64,000 nucleotides of DNA from Tenebrio molitor (taxonomy: Eukaryota; Arthropoda; Insecta; Coleoptera; Tenebrionidae): positions 21,824,001-21,888,000 of the forward strand of contig NC_091049.1 in NCBI RefSeq assembly GCF_963966145.1. The letters are read 5' to 3'. The translations under genes and the position numbers were made by a program. The notes beneath the pieces are model-generated. The model ran no database searches and had not been told where the DNA came from. It was given only the letters and a program-made list of their open reading frames with translations. Shown one piece after another: positions 33,881-46,070 of the stretch; within the stretch, counting starts at the first letter, position 1; the number at the start of each line of letters is the position of its first letter.

Positions 33881-35767
33881 CTGACCAAAGAAGAGCCATT
33901 TTGAAGAAAAACTATATCCCTTCGGCAATTTTAGAAAAGATCAAAAATGATGTTAAGTTAGAATTGTCAATTAATGATTCCGAAAATAATAAAATTTCTA
34001 ATAATTTACTCCAAAATTCTGTTGAACCGCAAAGTTTACAAAGTTTATCTAATCATAATGACTCTTTCTGTTCAATTCTCGATTCACCAAACAATACCAC
34101 ACAAACCGACATACATAATTTAGACTTGAGTTATAATGATATACATGTTATTAATCAAAATTTTTACCACCATTAAAATTTTAAAGAACAAATTGAAGAT
34201 GAATTCAATAGAACTCTTAACGAATTTGAACACAGAACCATTTAATAGACCACCATTACCTAAACAACAAAGTTCCAAAAAATTTGCAATGATTGAAATT
34301 TTAAATCAATTTATTTTACCTAAATTTGTAAATAAAAAAAATTAAAAAATTACACAGTATTATACTTATACAGTGCGTTCGTAAATTTCGGAATAAATTA
34401 GATAAAATTGTAAGTATTAATTTCTGAGAATAATCCTCGAACAGGTCAACTTTGTTTTTAAAAAGTGCATATTGTTCAGTACTTTACTTAAGTTGACAGC
34501 TTGTCATTTCCTAATAATGATGTCATCAATCATTTTTTTAAATGCAACCCCCATTTTTTTCTTATTTTTCTGGTACGCCTTCATACTAGCTAAACGATTA
34601 ATGAAAAAAAATAGGTACCTTACATAAAAAAAAAATTGAGAAAATGACAAATAAAAACTTAACTTAATTTTTAATGTAAAAATTGTAATTGATCTCAAAC
34701 AAAAACAAATAAACATCTAAGGTTAAAAATAAAATTTAACGGAAATGTTGAAGTTGCCTCCCGCCAACTATTTGACACTCACCGACACTTGGTACACTGC
34801 GCTCGATAATGTCAGGGTTTATTTGTTCTATTTCAGCGCGAATTCTCTGTTGCACTTTTTTTACATTGTTTGATCTATTAAAATAAACCTTTGATTGTAA
34901 CTAAACCCATTGTAAAAAAATTTACGTTAAAAATTAAATTAAATTTTTTGAAGTAAAAATTTGTCATTTTCTTAAAAAAATTGTTATGTAAGGTATCAAC
35001 TTTTTTCATTGATCATTTAGTTAGTATGAAGGCGCACCAGAAAAATCAGACAGAAAAAAAGGCGGGTTGTTATTTAAAAAAATGATTGATGACGTCATTA
35101 TTAGTATAAGTAAAGTTCTGTACTGAACAATATGCACTTTTTAAAAACAAAGTTGACCTGTTCGAGGATTTTTCTCAGAAATTAATACTTACAGTTTTAT
35201 CGAATTTATTCCAAACTTTAAGAACGCACTGTATAGTGGAGCTTTAACAATTATCAGATTAAAGCGAAAGAATTACCAAAATGGGAACAAAGACTAAATA
35301 AACGTATTAATAATATCAGACGATATTTAGGTAGAATAACTCACTATTTAAAGGGTATAACTATAACTATAACAACAGAATACATTGTTTAAAATATAAC
35401 GAATACAATAAAACATTAATAGAAATTAAAGACACTTTATTACAGATGTTAAATATTTATTCTAAACGACTAAAAAGATATAAAAATACTTAATAAACAA
35501 CGGAAATTTGAAAACAAACTATTTAGAAATAATGAGAAGTTATTTTACAAAAATTTAACAGATAATAAAACTCAAAATAATAATGGTATACCAAATATAA
35601 ATAAAATTAAAAATTCTGGTCAAATGAAGTTCAATTTAATAACCAGGCAGAATGGATTCCTCATTTAGAAAATAAGACGCCGGTAATTATGTTGATAAGC
35701 ACTGCACTATTACTTGATAGTAATATCCGTAATAGTGTATGTACTCCGGCAAAATTGCCGTGCCGCC
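33881..35767 (+). pseudogene. Internally deleted retrotransposon, 5' coding part plus 3' tail
   Basis: Open stretches at 33901-34176 (YIPSAILEKIKNDVKLELS) and, past the nested 34371-35231 element, at 35255-35660 (KELPKWEQRLNKRINNIRRY; later NEVQFNNQAEWIPHLE) look like the N-terminal side of a retrotransposon protein. They join directly to a 3' tail (35671-35767) almost identical to 31678-31771. The RT and endonuclease domains are missing. The link to the R2/R4-like fragment at 31226 is inferred from the shared tail. Confidence 0.5.
34371..35231. mobile_element. Foldback TA-MITE with ~350-bp inverted arms (861 bp)
   Basis: The ends are CAGTGCGTTCGTAAATTTCG and a complement of similar sequence, flanked by TA. 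The arms are complementary almost to the centre, including AGGTCAACTTTGTTTTTAAA. It is inserted in the deleted retrotransposon. Confidence 0.8.
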
Positions 35768-35789
35768 CGGGTGGAGGTGGGATAGTGAA

Positions 35790-38000
35790 AATCAAGCAAA
35801 CAGAATTAGAATGAAACGAACAGAATTAAAATGAAACAAACAGAATTAAAATGAAGCAAATTAACATTATTTTGAAACCTAAATTGGGCCTGAAACGCTG
35901 TTACGAAAGTGCCATGTCATGCAATTAAATTCCGTTGATCTGCTACTTCTAAAAATTGTTCTACATTGGTTTGATTCCCCAAAACTGTTCTAATTAATTA
36001 GTAATTTTCATTGTCTCTCTCTCACTCACACCTCTAATTTCTACGACTACCTGGCTTTACCGTTACCCGGTTCTCTGTGTTTTCTACCGACTCCCTTTCT
36101 ACTTTGCTTTGTTACTTTTCTAACTAAAAGTGCAAACGATTCTAGTTATTTTCTACGATAAAGCGCTCTGTTTCTAATTTGCAATTCTCGCCCTTTAATT
36201 ACAAATATGCCACAAATTTGAGAATGCTAAAAGAGTAAATTAACCTAATGAACATTGATTTGGTGGTTCTCTCAATTTGAAACCTCCTCACATCAAATTC
36301 ATTAACTCAATTATCCCCTGATTTTAACTGGATTCCCCAAATTGTCAAACGAGTAAGTTTTGCAATGTTTTTTTCCCCATGAAAACTGTTATCTTTGTGT
36401 TGTGTTCGAACCGGGCGCGTACCTGCATTTTCAAAGAAAGGTTGGCAGATTTCACTTGGGGAATGTGGTACCACTCTTGCCGACATTAATAAAATTTACA
36501 ACTGACCAGCATTTCCGCAAATGAACGGTATTTAAAATATTTCGTTGGAATTATTTTAAAATTAAAATTCTTAATTTATCGAACCTATTCGGACCGTTAC
36601 AATATGTTGTTGGTGACATTGTGATCCCCCAAGGTAGCGAATTACTCATTCCTATAAATTTTATACATAGGAATCCCATACATTGGCCAGATCCACTAAA
36701 ATTTGATCCTGACAGATTTCTACCAGAGGAAATTGAAAAAAGACCTCGTTTTTCGTTTATGCCCTTTAGCATTCCCCCGAGAAATTGTATTGGTAAAACA
36801 TTGTCCATGAAATTTTTTCATATCTTAAATTTTGTCTTTCAGCGATGTCATTTGCCATGATGTCAATGAAAGTTTCTCTATCAAATATAATAAGAAATTT
36901 CCGAATTATTTCAACTCAGCGCAAATCAGTTGAAAGTATTAAACTTCGTATCAATGTAGTAATTGCTAGTAGGGATGGTTACGGAGTAACTCTTAAACCT
37001 AGAAAAAAATAATGTCAAGATTTTTGTGTCAGCAATATTTTTAAGCTAGTCAAATTAATCGATTGTAATTTTTTTAATTTATTAAACTTATACCATGCCA
37101 TCAGCAATTATTTAGATGAAAGAAGGCTTTGAAATTTTGGACGAATTTAAACAATATCTATGTATTTAGTTTTTTTTTTTCATCAATTTCTGTTAGAAAT
37201 ATTTTATATACTGTTGCGGCTCTTTACATTTGTTAAAATAATTGCTTTCTAGTAAAATTCCACCATAATTAAAAGCTTACATCTCTTTTTTTTTATACGT
37301 TTATTGTGTTTGTGTTGATATATGTAGACAGAGTGTCCCAGAACTGGCGTGCATCCCGTTAACTGCAAATGTAAATATTTATTCCGAAGTGGATTCTGCA
37401 AGAAAAAATTGTTTAAATCCTTTTGTTTTTAAGTTACAATGATTTTAATTTAACTAATCATCGTAGACAAATATGAATTCAATCCATGCGTTTCCTAGAA
37501 AACACCAGCTCACGGTTGATTTATCTGTAATCTTTCTGTTGGGATTGGCTAACTTAAAATTGCTGTAGTTTAAAAACTATAAGGTTAAACAAAAAAATTC
37601 TAGTGAAATCTTTCTCAGCAGAAAGAGCGGAGCATGTGGTTAACGGCATGTACGCCAGTTCTGGGACAGCCTGTATAATATACCGCATGGGAACATTACT
37701 TTGGAAAAAACTTTTTAAAAATGTATATTTTATTCATTTGGTAGACGTTTATTTTCTATTATGGTCAGATCTGTCTTTCACATTCTTTTTCGTGTTAATT
37801 TATTTGTATCGGGTGTCCCAGAACTCGCGCGTAAGCCGGAAACCACAAATTCTGTTCTTCCATCTGATATAGGATTTTCAAGATTTTTCTTCTTAAACCA
37901 TTTAGTTTTTAAACTACCGCAATTTTAAAATAGCCAATCACAGAAGAATGATTAGTAAAGTGTATCAGGTGAATTATTCCGTGTACTGTTGTTACCAGGT
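35790..38000 (+). repeat. Left arm of 2.2-kb inverted duplication
   Basis: Reverse-complement copy of 43828-45960. It holds part of the LTR-like element (35790-36609), P450 exons 7-8 (36613-37012), P450 3' flank, a MITE (37329-37673) and the end of the mariner-like element (37809-38000). Homology ends at ...GTTACCAGGT on the inner side and near an ACAGAATTAGAATG block on the outer side. Confidence 0.88.
36613..37012 (+). pseudogene. Inverted P450 exon 7-8 fragment
   Basis: Exon 7 is 36613-36792 and exon 8 is 36843-37012 with stop TAA. Both are open and end in KPRKK. The acceptor before exon 7 has changed from GTAG to GTTG. Gly at the exon 7/8 junction becomes Ala (GCG). Without exons 1-6 it cannot be a working P450; it arose with the inverted duplication. 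Confidence 0.85.
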
Positions 38001-38215
38001 GTAACGGGCTAAAGCGCCCCATTTTTGACAAAAAATCCCAAGGTCGTGATTTTTGTGTTGAGGGTTCCTTTGCGCTACGTGCTGAAAAACAGTTTTGACT
38101 CTGCCTCAGAAACAATTGTTTAAAATACTCATCTCCGGTAATTCGATGGATACTTGATATAATCACATTATCAACCTCTTTCATTTCCGCATTTTTTTCT
38201 TAAAGTTCCTCATCT
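38001..38215. other. Start of inverted-repeat spacer
   Basis: Unique sequence next to the inner breakpoint; no gene recognised. Confidence 0.35.
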
Positions 38216-39790
38216 TCATCGCCCTGTGGCGAAGGGCTGAAGAATATCGCCACCCTTTGTGATTTAGGGGAAGTAGGAGTCTTCCGAAAGTCAGAACAAA
38301 ATTCCACAGTCACCTACGGAAACAGCTTTACTAGCAGGGTAGTTTAGCCACCTTGTTCCTTTCAACTTTACCCTGGGGGCCCACGCTCGGGCACCGTGAG
38401 CCTCAATTTGAGTGCCTTCGTTCCTTCGTGCCGCGAACTAGTCCGTGGGCGAAACTAGTTCAATTTTAATGCCCATTGTCCTCTACGTGTGACTCAACGA
38501 GCAAAGGTTTGCTGATTTCTCCATTTTCCATCAATTTCATTTAACTAAACCTCACTTCTTTGTTTATTTTGGTCTGTCAACTGTCTTCTCTCATAAAAAT
38601 CCAACACCCCACTTTTCCTGCGACCGCAGCATACGGCAGTACACCATTGGCCCACTCAATTTCACGTGGAATTAACAAAAACACCGAGTTAATAAAAGGG
38701 AGAGATAAGAGATTTTAGCTCTCTTCCCGTTTTGTGTGTACACCAAGCTTGTTTACGTGGTGAACGTACCGTCTAATTACCGTCAAGTGCCGCAAAAGGG
38801 AAGAAGCTGCTACAATCTCGCAGTCGCAGTCGAGAAATCCACGACTGGACATCTCGCAGAACAATTTCCCGAAAGGCCAGAGTAAAAGCTCAGGTGAGAC
38901 CTCCAATCTTCTTATCGTCGACCTTCCGTCTTTTTTTCTTCAGCTGGGTAATTTTCTATTGTCTTCCCCAGGCTTTTTTTTCTTATCTCGTCATTCCCGC
39001 TTATTATCTTCGACCTACCGCAAAATAACGTCTTCGTATCCCAGACTCTCCAGAGGCAAGTCCGTGTTCCTACAGGAGCTACCGCCGGATCCTTGAGGCG
39101 AGCTACTCACAACGCTCCGCGCAGGCGCATTCCTCACCGCCAAAAGCCACCCTCACCGGAGTCCCGGAGTCCAGCTTCCGGCAGCGACCAGCGCCGCAGC
39201 AACTACGGTCAGAGCTTTTCATTCTTAGCGGAAATTTGCCATCAGGAACGGACGCTTTGTTCCGTTAATCTGCTACCTAGTTGACGCGCTAGTGCGCTGA
39301 ATTTTAATAAAACAACTTGCGATAAACTTTGTGAAGGGCTAGCTACTACGCGTGATTGTTCGCTCGTATCAGTCAAATATTTTTCAAGTAAATCAACGCC
39401 CTCCTGTACGACACGTGGCCACGCGCTCCAATATAGGACAAATTCCCGGGTCAAAAACCGAATTGAAATTTATTTTTACTTTTAAATGGTAGCGGCTTGC
39501 TAAATTAATTCAATTTTATTTTTACAACTTCAATTATCAATCCAAATACTTTTTTCATGTTCATTTTTTCCATTTTTTATCAATACACGTTTTTTTTCAA
39601 TGCGCTTGTATCATTGAGTTGCCGGAATTTTCCTCTGAGGTTTTCGGATTTGGACCCAGAGTCAAATTTTTAAACTTTTTTTTCAACCAAATCCGTGGCG
39701 CCCTATTTTTGTCGAAAAGGAACCCCCCAATACAAAAATTGCTCTACGACTGATGCCGAGGCAGTGGACCATCCCTTCAGGTAGGTTACA
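38216..39790 (+). repeat. GC-richer region, candidate LTR and leader
   Basis: Richer in GC than its surroundings. At 39693-39702 TGGCGCCCTA looks like the tRNA primer-binding site that follows a 5' LTR in gypsy-type elements, and AATAAAA occurs at about 39306. I cannot define the left LTR end and see no gag or pol to the right. Low-confidence inference. Confidence 0.3.
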
Positions 39791-39799
39791 ATAGCACGA

Positions 39800-40495
39800 A
39801 CGGGTTTAAAATACTACCAAGGTACGAGAGAGTATTTTAAAAGATGTGAGTGCAATAAAGGAACTTTTTACACGTATGTCTTACAACATTTTATCTACGA
39901 TCGTGAGATCATCGCACCGGTCTCAACATAAATTTGTATAAAACAATTATTAATGATTCAATATTTTATGAATAACCAAAGTCGTTTGAGGGGATATGGT
40001 AAATTGCACACACTGGTCAAATTTAACATACAGGAACCCAAAGGGTCCTTTAAAATACAGGTAAATTGCGCACCAATAGTGATGACGGGCGCTCAGTCAT
40101 AATAATATCTTCTTTTAACCACTTGGGCTTTAACACTCCGAAATAAATATATCGGACTTAAAGAAAAAAAATGTTTTTGACATTATTCGGTACATCTTAG
40201 GGTTCTGTAGGTAAATTGCGGTAACTTACAATTTTTACATAATTGAATCTATGTGATTTAGAAGTAGAATTATTCTTATATAAATTAATGAATTCCTCTA
40301 AGAACAACTGCTTCTTTATTATTTTGCCATGTAGTTTTTTTCTCAACATTGGCGCTTTTAATTTTTATTTAGACGGTAGTCTGAAATGTAATAAGAACAT
40401 TTACAAAATTAAAGATATTTGGATGCGCCGAGTAAAAGTTTTTACTCAAGTGATAGAATAAAATGATTCCCCGTTGCGAAAGGGCTGGCAGCCGA
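39800..40495. other. AT-rich DNA, no gene
   Basis: Nothing recognisable; two short GGTAAATTGCGC-type repeats around 40060 and 40210. Confidence 0.35.
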
Positions 40496-40499
40496 ACGT

Positions 40500-40985
40500 C
40501 CCATCCCCTCCTACTGCTACTACGAGCCTGCTCTAAAGTAAAGTAAAGAAAAATAGTATATTACTTACCATGCGCTCAATTAAAAACCTGGGCTGAGTAG
40601 GCGTTGAAAAAAGTAAAGCATTTGGAACAGTGTAAAATTTGAATTTCCCGCCGTTTGACACGAATGACATTTGTTTATATTTAATCGGCACACACAAAGG
40701 TGCCCTTAGATATTTACTTCAAGAATAGGAATCGTTAGTTATTCTATTTTTAATGTATTATAAAACATTGCAAAGAAAGAAAGAAACAGAATTTTTTTTT
40801 TTTAATTTTAGGTCAACATGCTCCAATTACAACTGTCAATTTACACTTTAAAAAAGCAAATCAAGTGACGGTTTCCAACGCCTTCCCAACCCAGGATTTC
40901 ATTTCAACGCCCGATATACAACGTGTCTCAGAAATAAGTACATTCATTTTAACCAGTGACAGATCTCGTCAAGAAAAAAAAATTA
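40500..40985. repeat. Dispersed repeat, direct copy of 21955-22460
   Basis: Close match over ~480 bp. Followed by a short palindromic patch (41000-41150) with ACTCGTTGCACAGGA and its near complement. Confidence 0.65.
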
Positions 40986-41159
40986 AATTAATGAAGCCGA
41001 AGTAGAAAAAAATAGCATGTTACACTCGTTGCACAGGATTTGTTGTCGAACTCGTTCCTTTAGATTTAGAACATTCCTCACTGCGAACGAAACCCTCTCG
41101 TTCGACAATAGACTGTCTTGTGCAACTCGTATAACAATATACTATTGTAGTATTGTTTT

Positions 41160-41700
41160 ATTTATAGACAATTTAAATTTCCTGAAATTGTTGTATCAAT
41201 TCACAATTATTCCCTGGGTAATTCTTCTAATAATATTGAGAAAAACCCAAAATTTTTGGTATTGTTGTAAAGAGAGTTTAAAGCGCTTTAAAATCATATC
41301 CCTGTTCTCTATAATACCGGGTGACTTTCAATAATTGAGACAAATTTAGTGAGTTGACACTCCCGAATAATTGGTACGCCTAGTCACTTATCAAAGAGTT
41401 ATCTGTTGATTCGCTTTCTTGGTTAAGATTCTAGAAATAAATAATGATTTTTGAATTGTCATATTTGAATTTGTCAGTCACTGTTGAATTTACACTGACA
41501 TTTGTGCTGGAGAATATCAAAATTAACCTATTTCGAGGTTTATCATGTAAATTTGTAGTTTTCAAAATAATGTGGGTGAATAATTTATGTTGGGCCACTC
41601 GGTATAATGATTTGAGCAGATTCTTAAAATATAAATAAAAATTGAAATCTTTCTTGTATATTTAACTAGTAAATATAATTATGCTAAATGCGAATTAATT
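41160..41700. repeat. Isolated copy of the P450 upstream block
   Basis: Matches 1640-2330 and 17930-18670 (CGGGTGACTTT MITE and GGCCACTCGGTATAATGATT) but no P450 exon is adjacent. Confidence 0.6.
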
Positions 41701-42208
41701 TTGCAATCTCGACTTGGTCTCGATTTTTCAAACTCTTTCTCGATTCTGTTATAATGCACTTACTAACCTTATATCTTAATATACTTTAATAATAGCACTA
41801 AAACTGATACTAGTGAGGGCAAATCGTTAATGCACTTTTCCACTTTTCTCAAAGTTTGCGCCCAGTTAATTTACATGTAATGTTTTCCAACTTATTCCGT
41901 TTCTAATGTGCATGCAAAATAATGGATGCTTTAAGGTTGCAGCCAACGAGCCTCATAGAACACGTTCACGAGCGAATTGAAACTGTTGTTGAAGGGGTTG
42001 ATTTTGAGAGTGTCCAGGCCGCAGCACCCAGAGACTAATGGCTATTACCAAGGAGGTCTCAAGTTACAGGCCAGGACACTGGCTGTGTTGCCACATTCCC
42101 TGGTAGGCCATTCCATGACCTACGATGTTCCTGAAATTTTGAAACTAATTCGACATTTAAAATAAATTTTGACAAGTCCTTGAACAAATTCGTCACATTG
42201 AATTAAAA

Positions 42209-42352
42209 ATGTCATTTAAGTGTTGCGTACCAAATTGCAACTCAAATTACGTACCTACCTGTATTTAAGTTTCCATCAAATGAGGAAACGAAGCAAATAA
42301 TTTGGAAATAGATTTTGGGAAGAAATAACCAAAACTAGTAATGACGACACAA
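42209..42352 (+). pseudogene. THAP zinc-finger fragment
   Basis: MSFKCCVPNCNSNY starts a THAP-like C2CH motif; after a +1 frameshift VFKFPSNEETKQIIWK continues it. THAP domains occur in P-element-type transposases and in cellular genes. The fragment ends in a stop. Confidence 0.55.
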
Positions 42353-42667
42353 TCACTGGGGAAAATCTTTTGGCTTTAAAAACCAATATTGAAATGAGAC
42401 TGGGAAACAAGTTACAAGAAATTTGGTGGGATTTAGGCAATGGGGAGAAGAAAATTGTTATATTTAAGTTGGAAATGCCCACCCCGCGTTACTTTATAAT
42501 CACACAGTTTCAACAGCCCGGAACACAGCAGAGAACCCAAAATATTATCAGTACCTACCTAATGAGCACCGTTACTCTTCAGTCTCCAAGGTGGTTTTAA
42601 ATTATGTATTACAATGCGATAACGCATTTTTGAACTGTCGTAAAATTAGATTTGACAAATGCAAATA

Positions 42668-42838
42668 CAGTGTGATTTACGAGGAATAATGAGCCCGACG
42701 GAATAGAAAATGCAACCCGCAATTCATCAGGAGAAAAACCCGGACATTTACCGCTTCGATGTCCGGCTTTTTGTTGCAATGTATTGTGGGTTGCATTTTC
42801 TATTCCGTCGGGCTCTTTATTCCTCGTAAATCACCCTG
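42668..42838. mobile_element. Compact MITE, nearly perfect hairpin (171 bp)
   Basis: Arms of ~60 bp (ATTTACGAGGAATAATGAGC and complement) leave only a short loop. TA-flanked. Relatives at 56341-56509 and at the right edge (63915). Confidence 0.8.
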
Positions 42839-43087
42839 TATAATGACAGGTTTAGTGGATTTCGAATTTTTTCACTAAATGTTGATAAAGCAACGTTTCC
42901 AGACTGTGGTAGGCCATTCCATGGTACACTGTCTCTGGTCAGTGTCATGGCCTGGTAAATGAAGATCGCCTTGCTATTACTCGTTCGGTTGAATTACGTC
43001 ACTCGCCTTCGGCTCGTGACACAAAATAGTCCTGACGAGTAATAGCCATCATTATCCGCTCATTGAATAATATACTATTATTGTATA

Positions 43088-44019
43088 CAGGCTGTCCCAG
43101 AACTCGCGCGTCAGCCGTTAACTGCTAATTTTAACATTTAATCCGGCAAGGATTCTACAACAAAAAACGTACATTTTTAAAGTAAATGTTCAAATTGTGA
43201 ATTTTCTCCCGACCATACGTGAAGATTGTGACTTTGCGGCAAAAATAGGATTCATCCGTAAGTAGCACATTTGCAAGAAAGCCTGGATTCTCTTCGTGTT
43301 CCTGGAGTTCCAATCGAGGTGCATAATCTTCGGATAATGGATGTTGAACTTTGGTGTAATGATTCGAGTGCATGTGGTTATCTTTTAAAATGTTTTGAAC
43401 AGTATTTTTTGATTGATTCAGAATGTCAGCCACATTTCTAACACTTCCCTTACCATCTTCCGTAAATGATTGAAGTATGACTCCTTTCGTATTAGGAGTG
43501 CGAACCGTGCAGTCAACACCACCAACTCGTTTTCTATCGGGAACCAGAAAACCAATGGTTCTTGTTCTGTTCACTAAACCTAAAAATACTTCCGAACTAG
43601 GATGTGGAAAGCATTCACGATACAACCTTGCAGCCGCTTTAGAATTCCTGCCAATTTCCCCGTAGATTATCCTCATTTCGGTGTATTCTTCGGTGAATAT
43701 TTCTTACTGTGTTGCTGTCCAAAAATCAACATTTTTCAAATGTACTAATTCATGTCACTTTGACGTTAGTATAAAACGTTTGCATAGTTGACCAGACAAA
43801 TATTAATTTTTTAACATTAATTTTGTTACCTGGTAACAACAGTACACGGAATAATTCACCTGATACACTTTACTAATCATTCTTCTGTGATTGGCTATTT
43901 TAAAATTGCTGTAGTTTAAAAACTAAATGGCTTAAGAAGAAAAATCTTGAAAATCCAATATCAGATGGAAGAACAGAATTTGTGGTTTCCGGCTTACGCG
44001 CGAGTTCTGGGACACCCGA
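43088..44019 (-). mobile_element. Mariner-like transposon remnant with partial transposase
   Basis: TIRs are CAGGCTGTCCCAGAACTCGC and, at the right end, GCGAGTTCTGGGACACCCGA, TA-flanked. Minus strand 43155-43676 encodes 173 residues: MRIIYGEIGRNSKAAARLYR (a DUF4817-like start), a helix-turn-helix region (VADILNQSKNTVQNIL) and LTDESYF, which fits the first catalytic Asp region. The rest of the DDE domain is missing, so it is dead. MITEs with the same ends occur at 37329 and 44152. Confidence 0.75.
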
Positions 44020-45960
44020 TATAAATAAATTAACACGAAGAAGAATGTGAAAGACAGATCTGACCGTAATAGAAAATAAACGTCTACCAAATGAATAAAA
44101 TATACATTTTTAAAAAGTTTTTTCCAAAGTAATGTTCCCATGCGGTATATTATACAGGCTGTCCCAGAACTGGCGTACATGCTGTTAACCACATGCCCGC
44201 TCTTTCTGCTGAGAAAGATTTCACTATTTTTTTTTTGTATAACCTTATAGTTTTTAAACTACAGCTATTTTAAGTTAGCCAATCCCAACAGAAAGATTAC
44301 AAATAAATCTACCGTGAGCTGTTGTTTCCTAGGAAACGCATGGATTGAATTCATATTTGTCTACGATGATTGGTTAAATTAAAATCATTGTAACTTAAAA
44401 ACAAAAGGATTTAAACAATTTTTTCTTGCCGAATCCATTTCGGAATAAATATTTACATTTGCAGTTAACGGGATGTACGCCAGTTCTGGGACACTCTGTA
44501 TACATATATCAACACAATCAAACACAATAAACGCATAAAAAAAAACAGAAATTGATTAAAAAAAAAAATTAAAAACTTATACTAAATATATACATAGATA
44601 TCCTTTAAATTCGTCCAAAATTTCAAAGCCTTCTTTCATCTAAATGATGGCATGGTATAAGTTTAATAAATAAAAAAAATTACAATCAATTAATTTGGCT
44701 AGCTTAAAAATATTGCTGACACAAAAATCTTCACATTATTTTTTTCTAGGTTTAAGAGTTACTCCGTAACCATCCTTACTAGCAAGTACTACATTGATAC
44801 GAAGTTTAATACTTTCAACAGATTTGTGCTGAGTTGAAATAATTCGGAAATTTCTTATTATATTTGATAGAGAAACTTTCATTGACATCATCGCAAATGA
44901 CATCCCTGAAAAGACAAAAAATTTAAGATATGAAAAAATTTCATGGACAATGTTTTACCAATACAATTTCTCGGGGGAATGCTAAAGGGCATAAACGAAA
45001 AACGAGGTCTTTTTTCAATTTCCTCTGGTAGAAATCTGTCAGGATCAAATTTTAGTGGATCTGGCCAATGTATGGGATTCCTATGTATAAAATTTATAGG
45101 AATGAGTAATTCGCTACCTTGGGGGATCACAATGTCACCTACAACATATTGTAACGGTCCGAATAGGTTCGATAAATTAAGAATTTTAATTTTAAAATAA
45201 TTCCAACGAAATATTTTAAATACCGTTCATTTGCGGAAATGCTGGTCAGTCAGTTGTAAATTTTATTAATGTCGGCAAGAGTGGTACCACATTCCCCAAG
45301 TGAAATCTGCCAACCTTTCTTTGAAAACGCAGGTACGCGCCCGGTTCGAACACAACACAAAGATAACAATTTCCATGGGGAAAAAACATTGCAAAACTTA
45401 CGCGTTCGACAATTTGGGGAGTCCAGTTAAAATCAGGGGATAATTGAGTTAATGAATTTGATGTTAGGAGATTTCAAATTGAGAGAACCACCAAATCAAT
45501 GTTCATTAGATTAATTTACTCTTTTAGCATTCTCAAATTTGTGGCATATTTGTAATTAAAGGGCGAGAATTGCAAATTAGAAACAGAGCGCTTTATCGTA
45601 GAAAATAACTAGAACCGTTTGCACTTTTAGTTAGAAAAGTAACAAAGCAAAGTAGAAAGGGAGTCGGTAGAAAACACAGAGAACCGGGTAACGGTAAAGC
45701 CAGGTAGTCGTAGAAATTAGAGGTGTGAGTGAGAGAGAGAATGAAAATTACGAATTAATTAAAACAGTTTTGGGGAATCAAACCAATGTAGAACAATTTT
45801 TAGAAGTAGCAGATCAACGGAATTTAATTGCCTGACATGGCACTTTCGTAACAACTTTTCAAGCCCAATTTAGGTTTCAAAATAATGTTAATTTGTTTCA
45901 TTTTAATTCTGTTTGTTTCATTTTAATTCTGCTTGTTTCATTCTAATTCTGTTTTTTCAT
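43828..45960 (-). repeat. Right arm of 2.2-kb inverted duplication
   Basis: This arm includes the 3' end of the complete P450 gene in place and is therefore the likely source. Complement of 35790-38000. Confidence 0.88.
44152..44500. mobile_element. Mariner-type MITE, mirror copy of 37329-37673
   Basis: Ends CAGGCTGTCCCAGAACTGGC and GCCAGTTCTGGGACACTCTG. Lies 3' of the P450 gene, in the duplicated arm. Confidence 0.7.
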
Positions 45961-46037
45961 TTTAATTCTGTTTAATTCTTGGTGCTGATTTTTATTATTG
46001 CGTAGAGTCAGTAATTCAGTGTTCCTGTTTAATTCTG

Positions 46038-46070
<33 letters not shown>

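Noticed and set aside
36551..36808. Open frame opposite the inverted P450 exon 7, and its twin at 44943-45200
   Set aside because: Antisense of conserved P450 exon 7; identical only because of the inverted duplication.
37603..37872. Open frame repeated at 43932-44192
   Set aside because: It lies across MITE sequence within the inverted repeat; duplication explains the match, not protein conservation.
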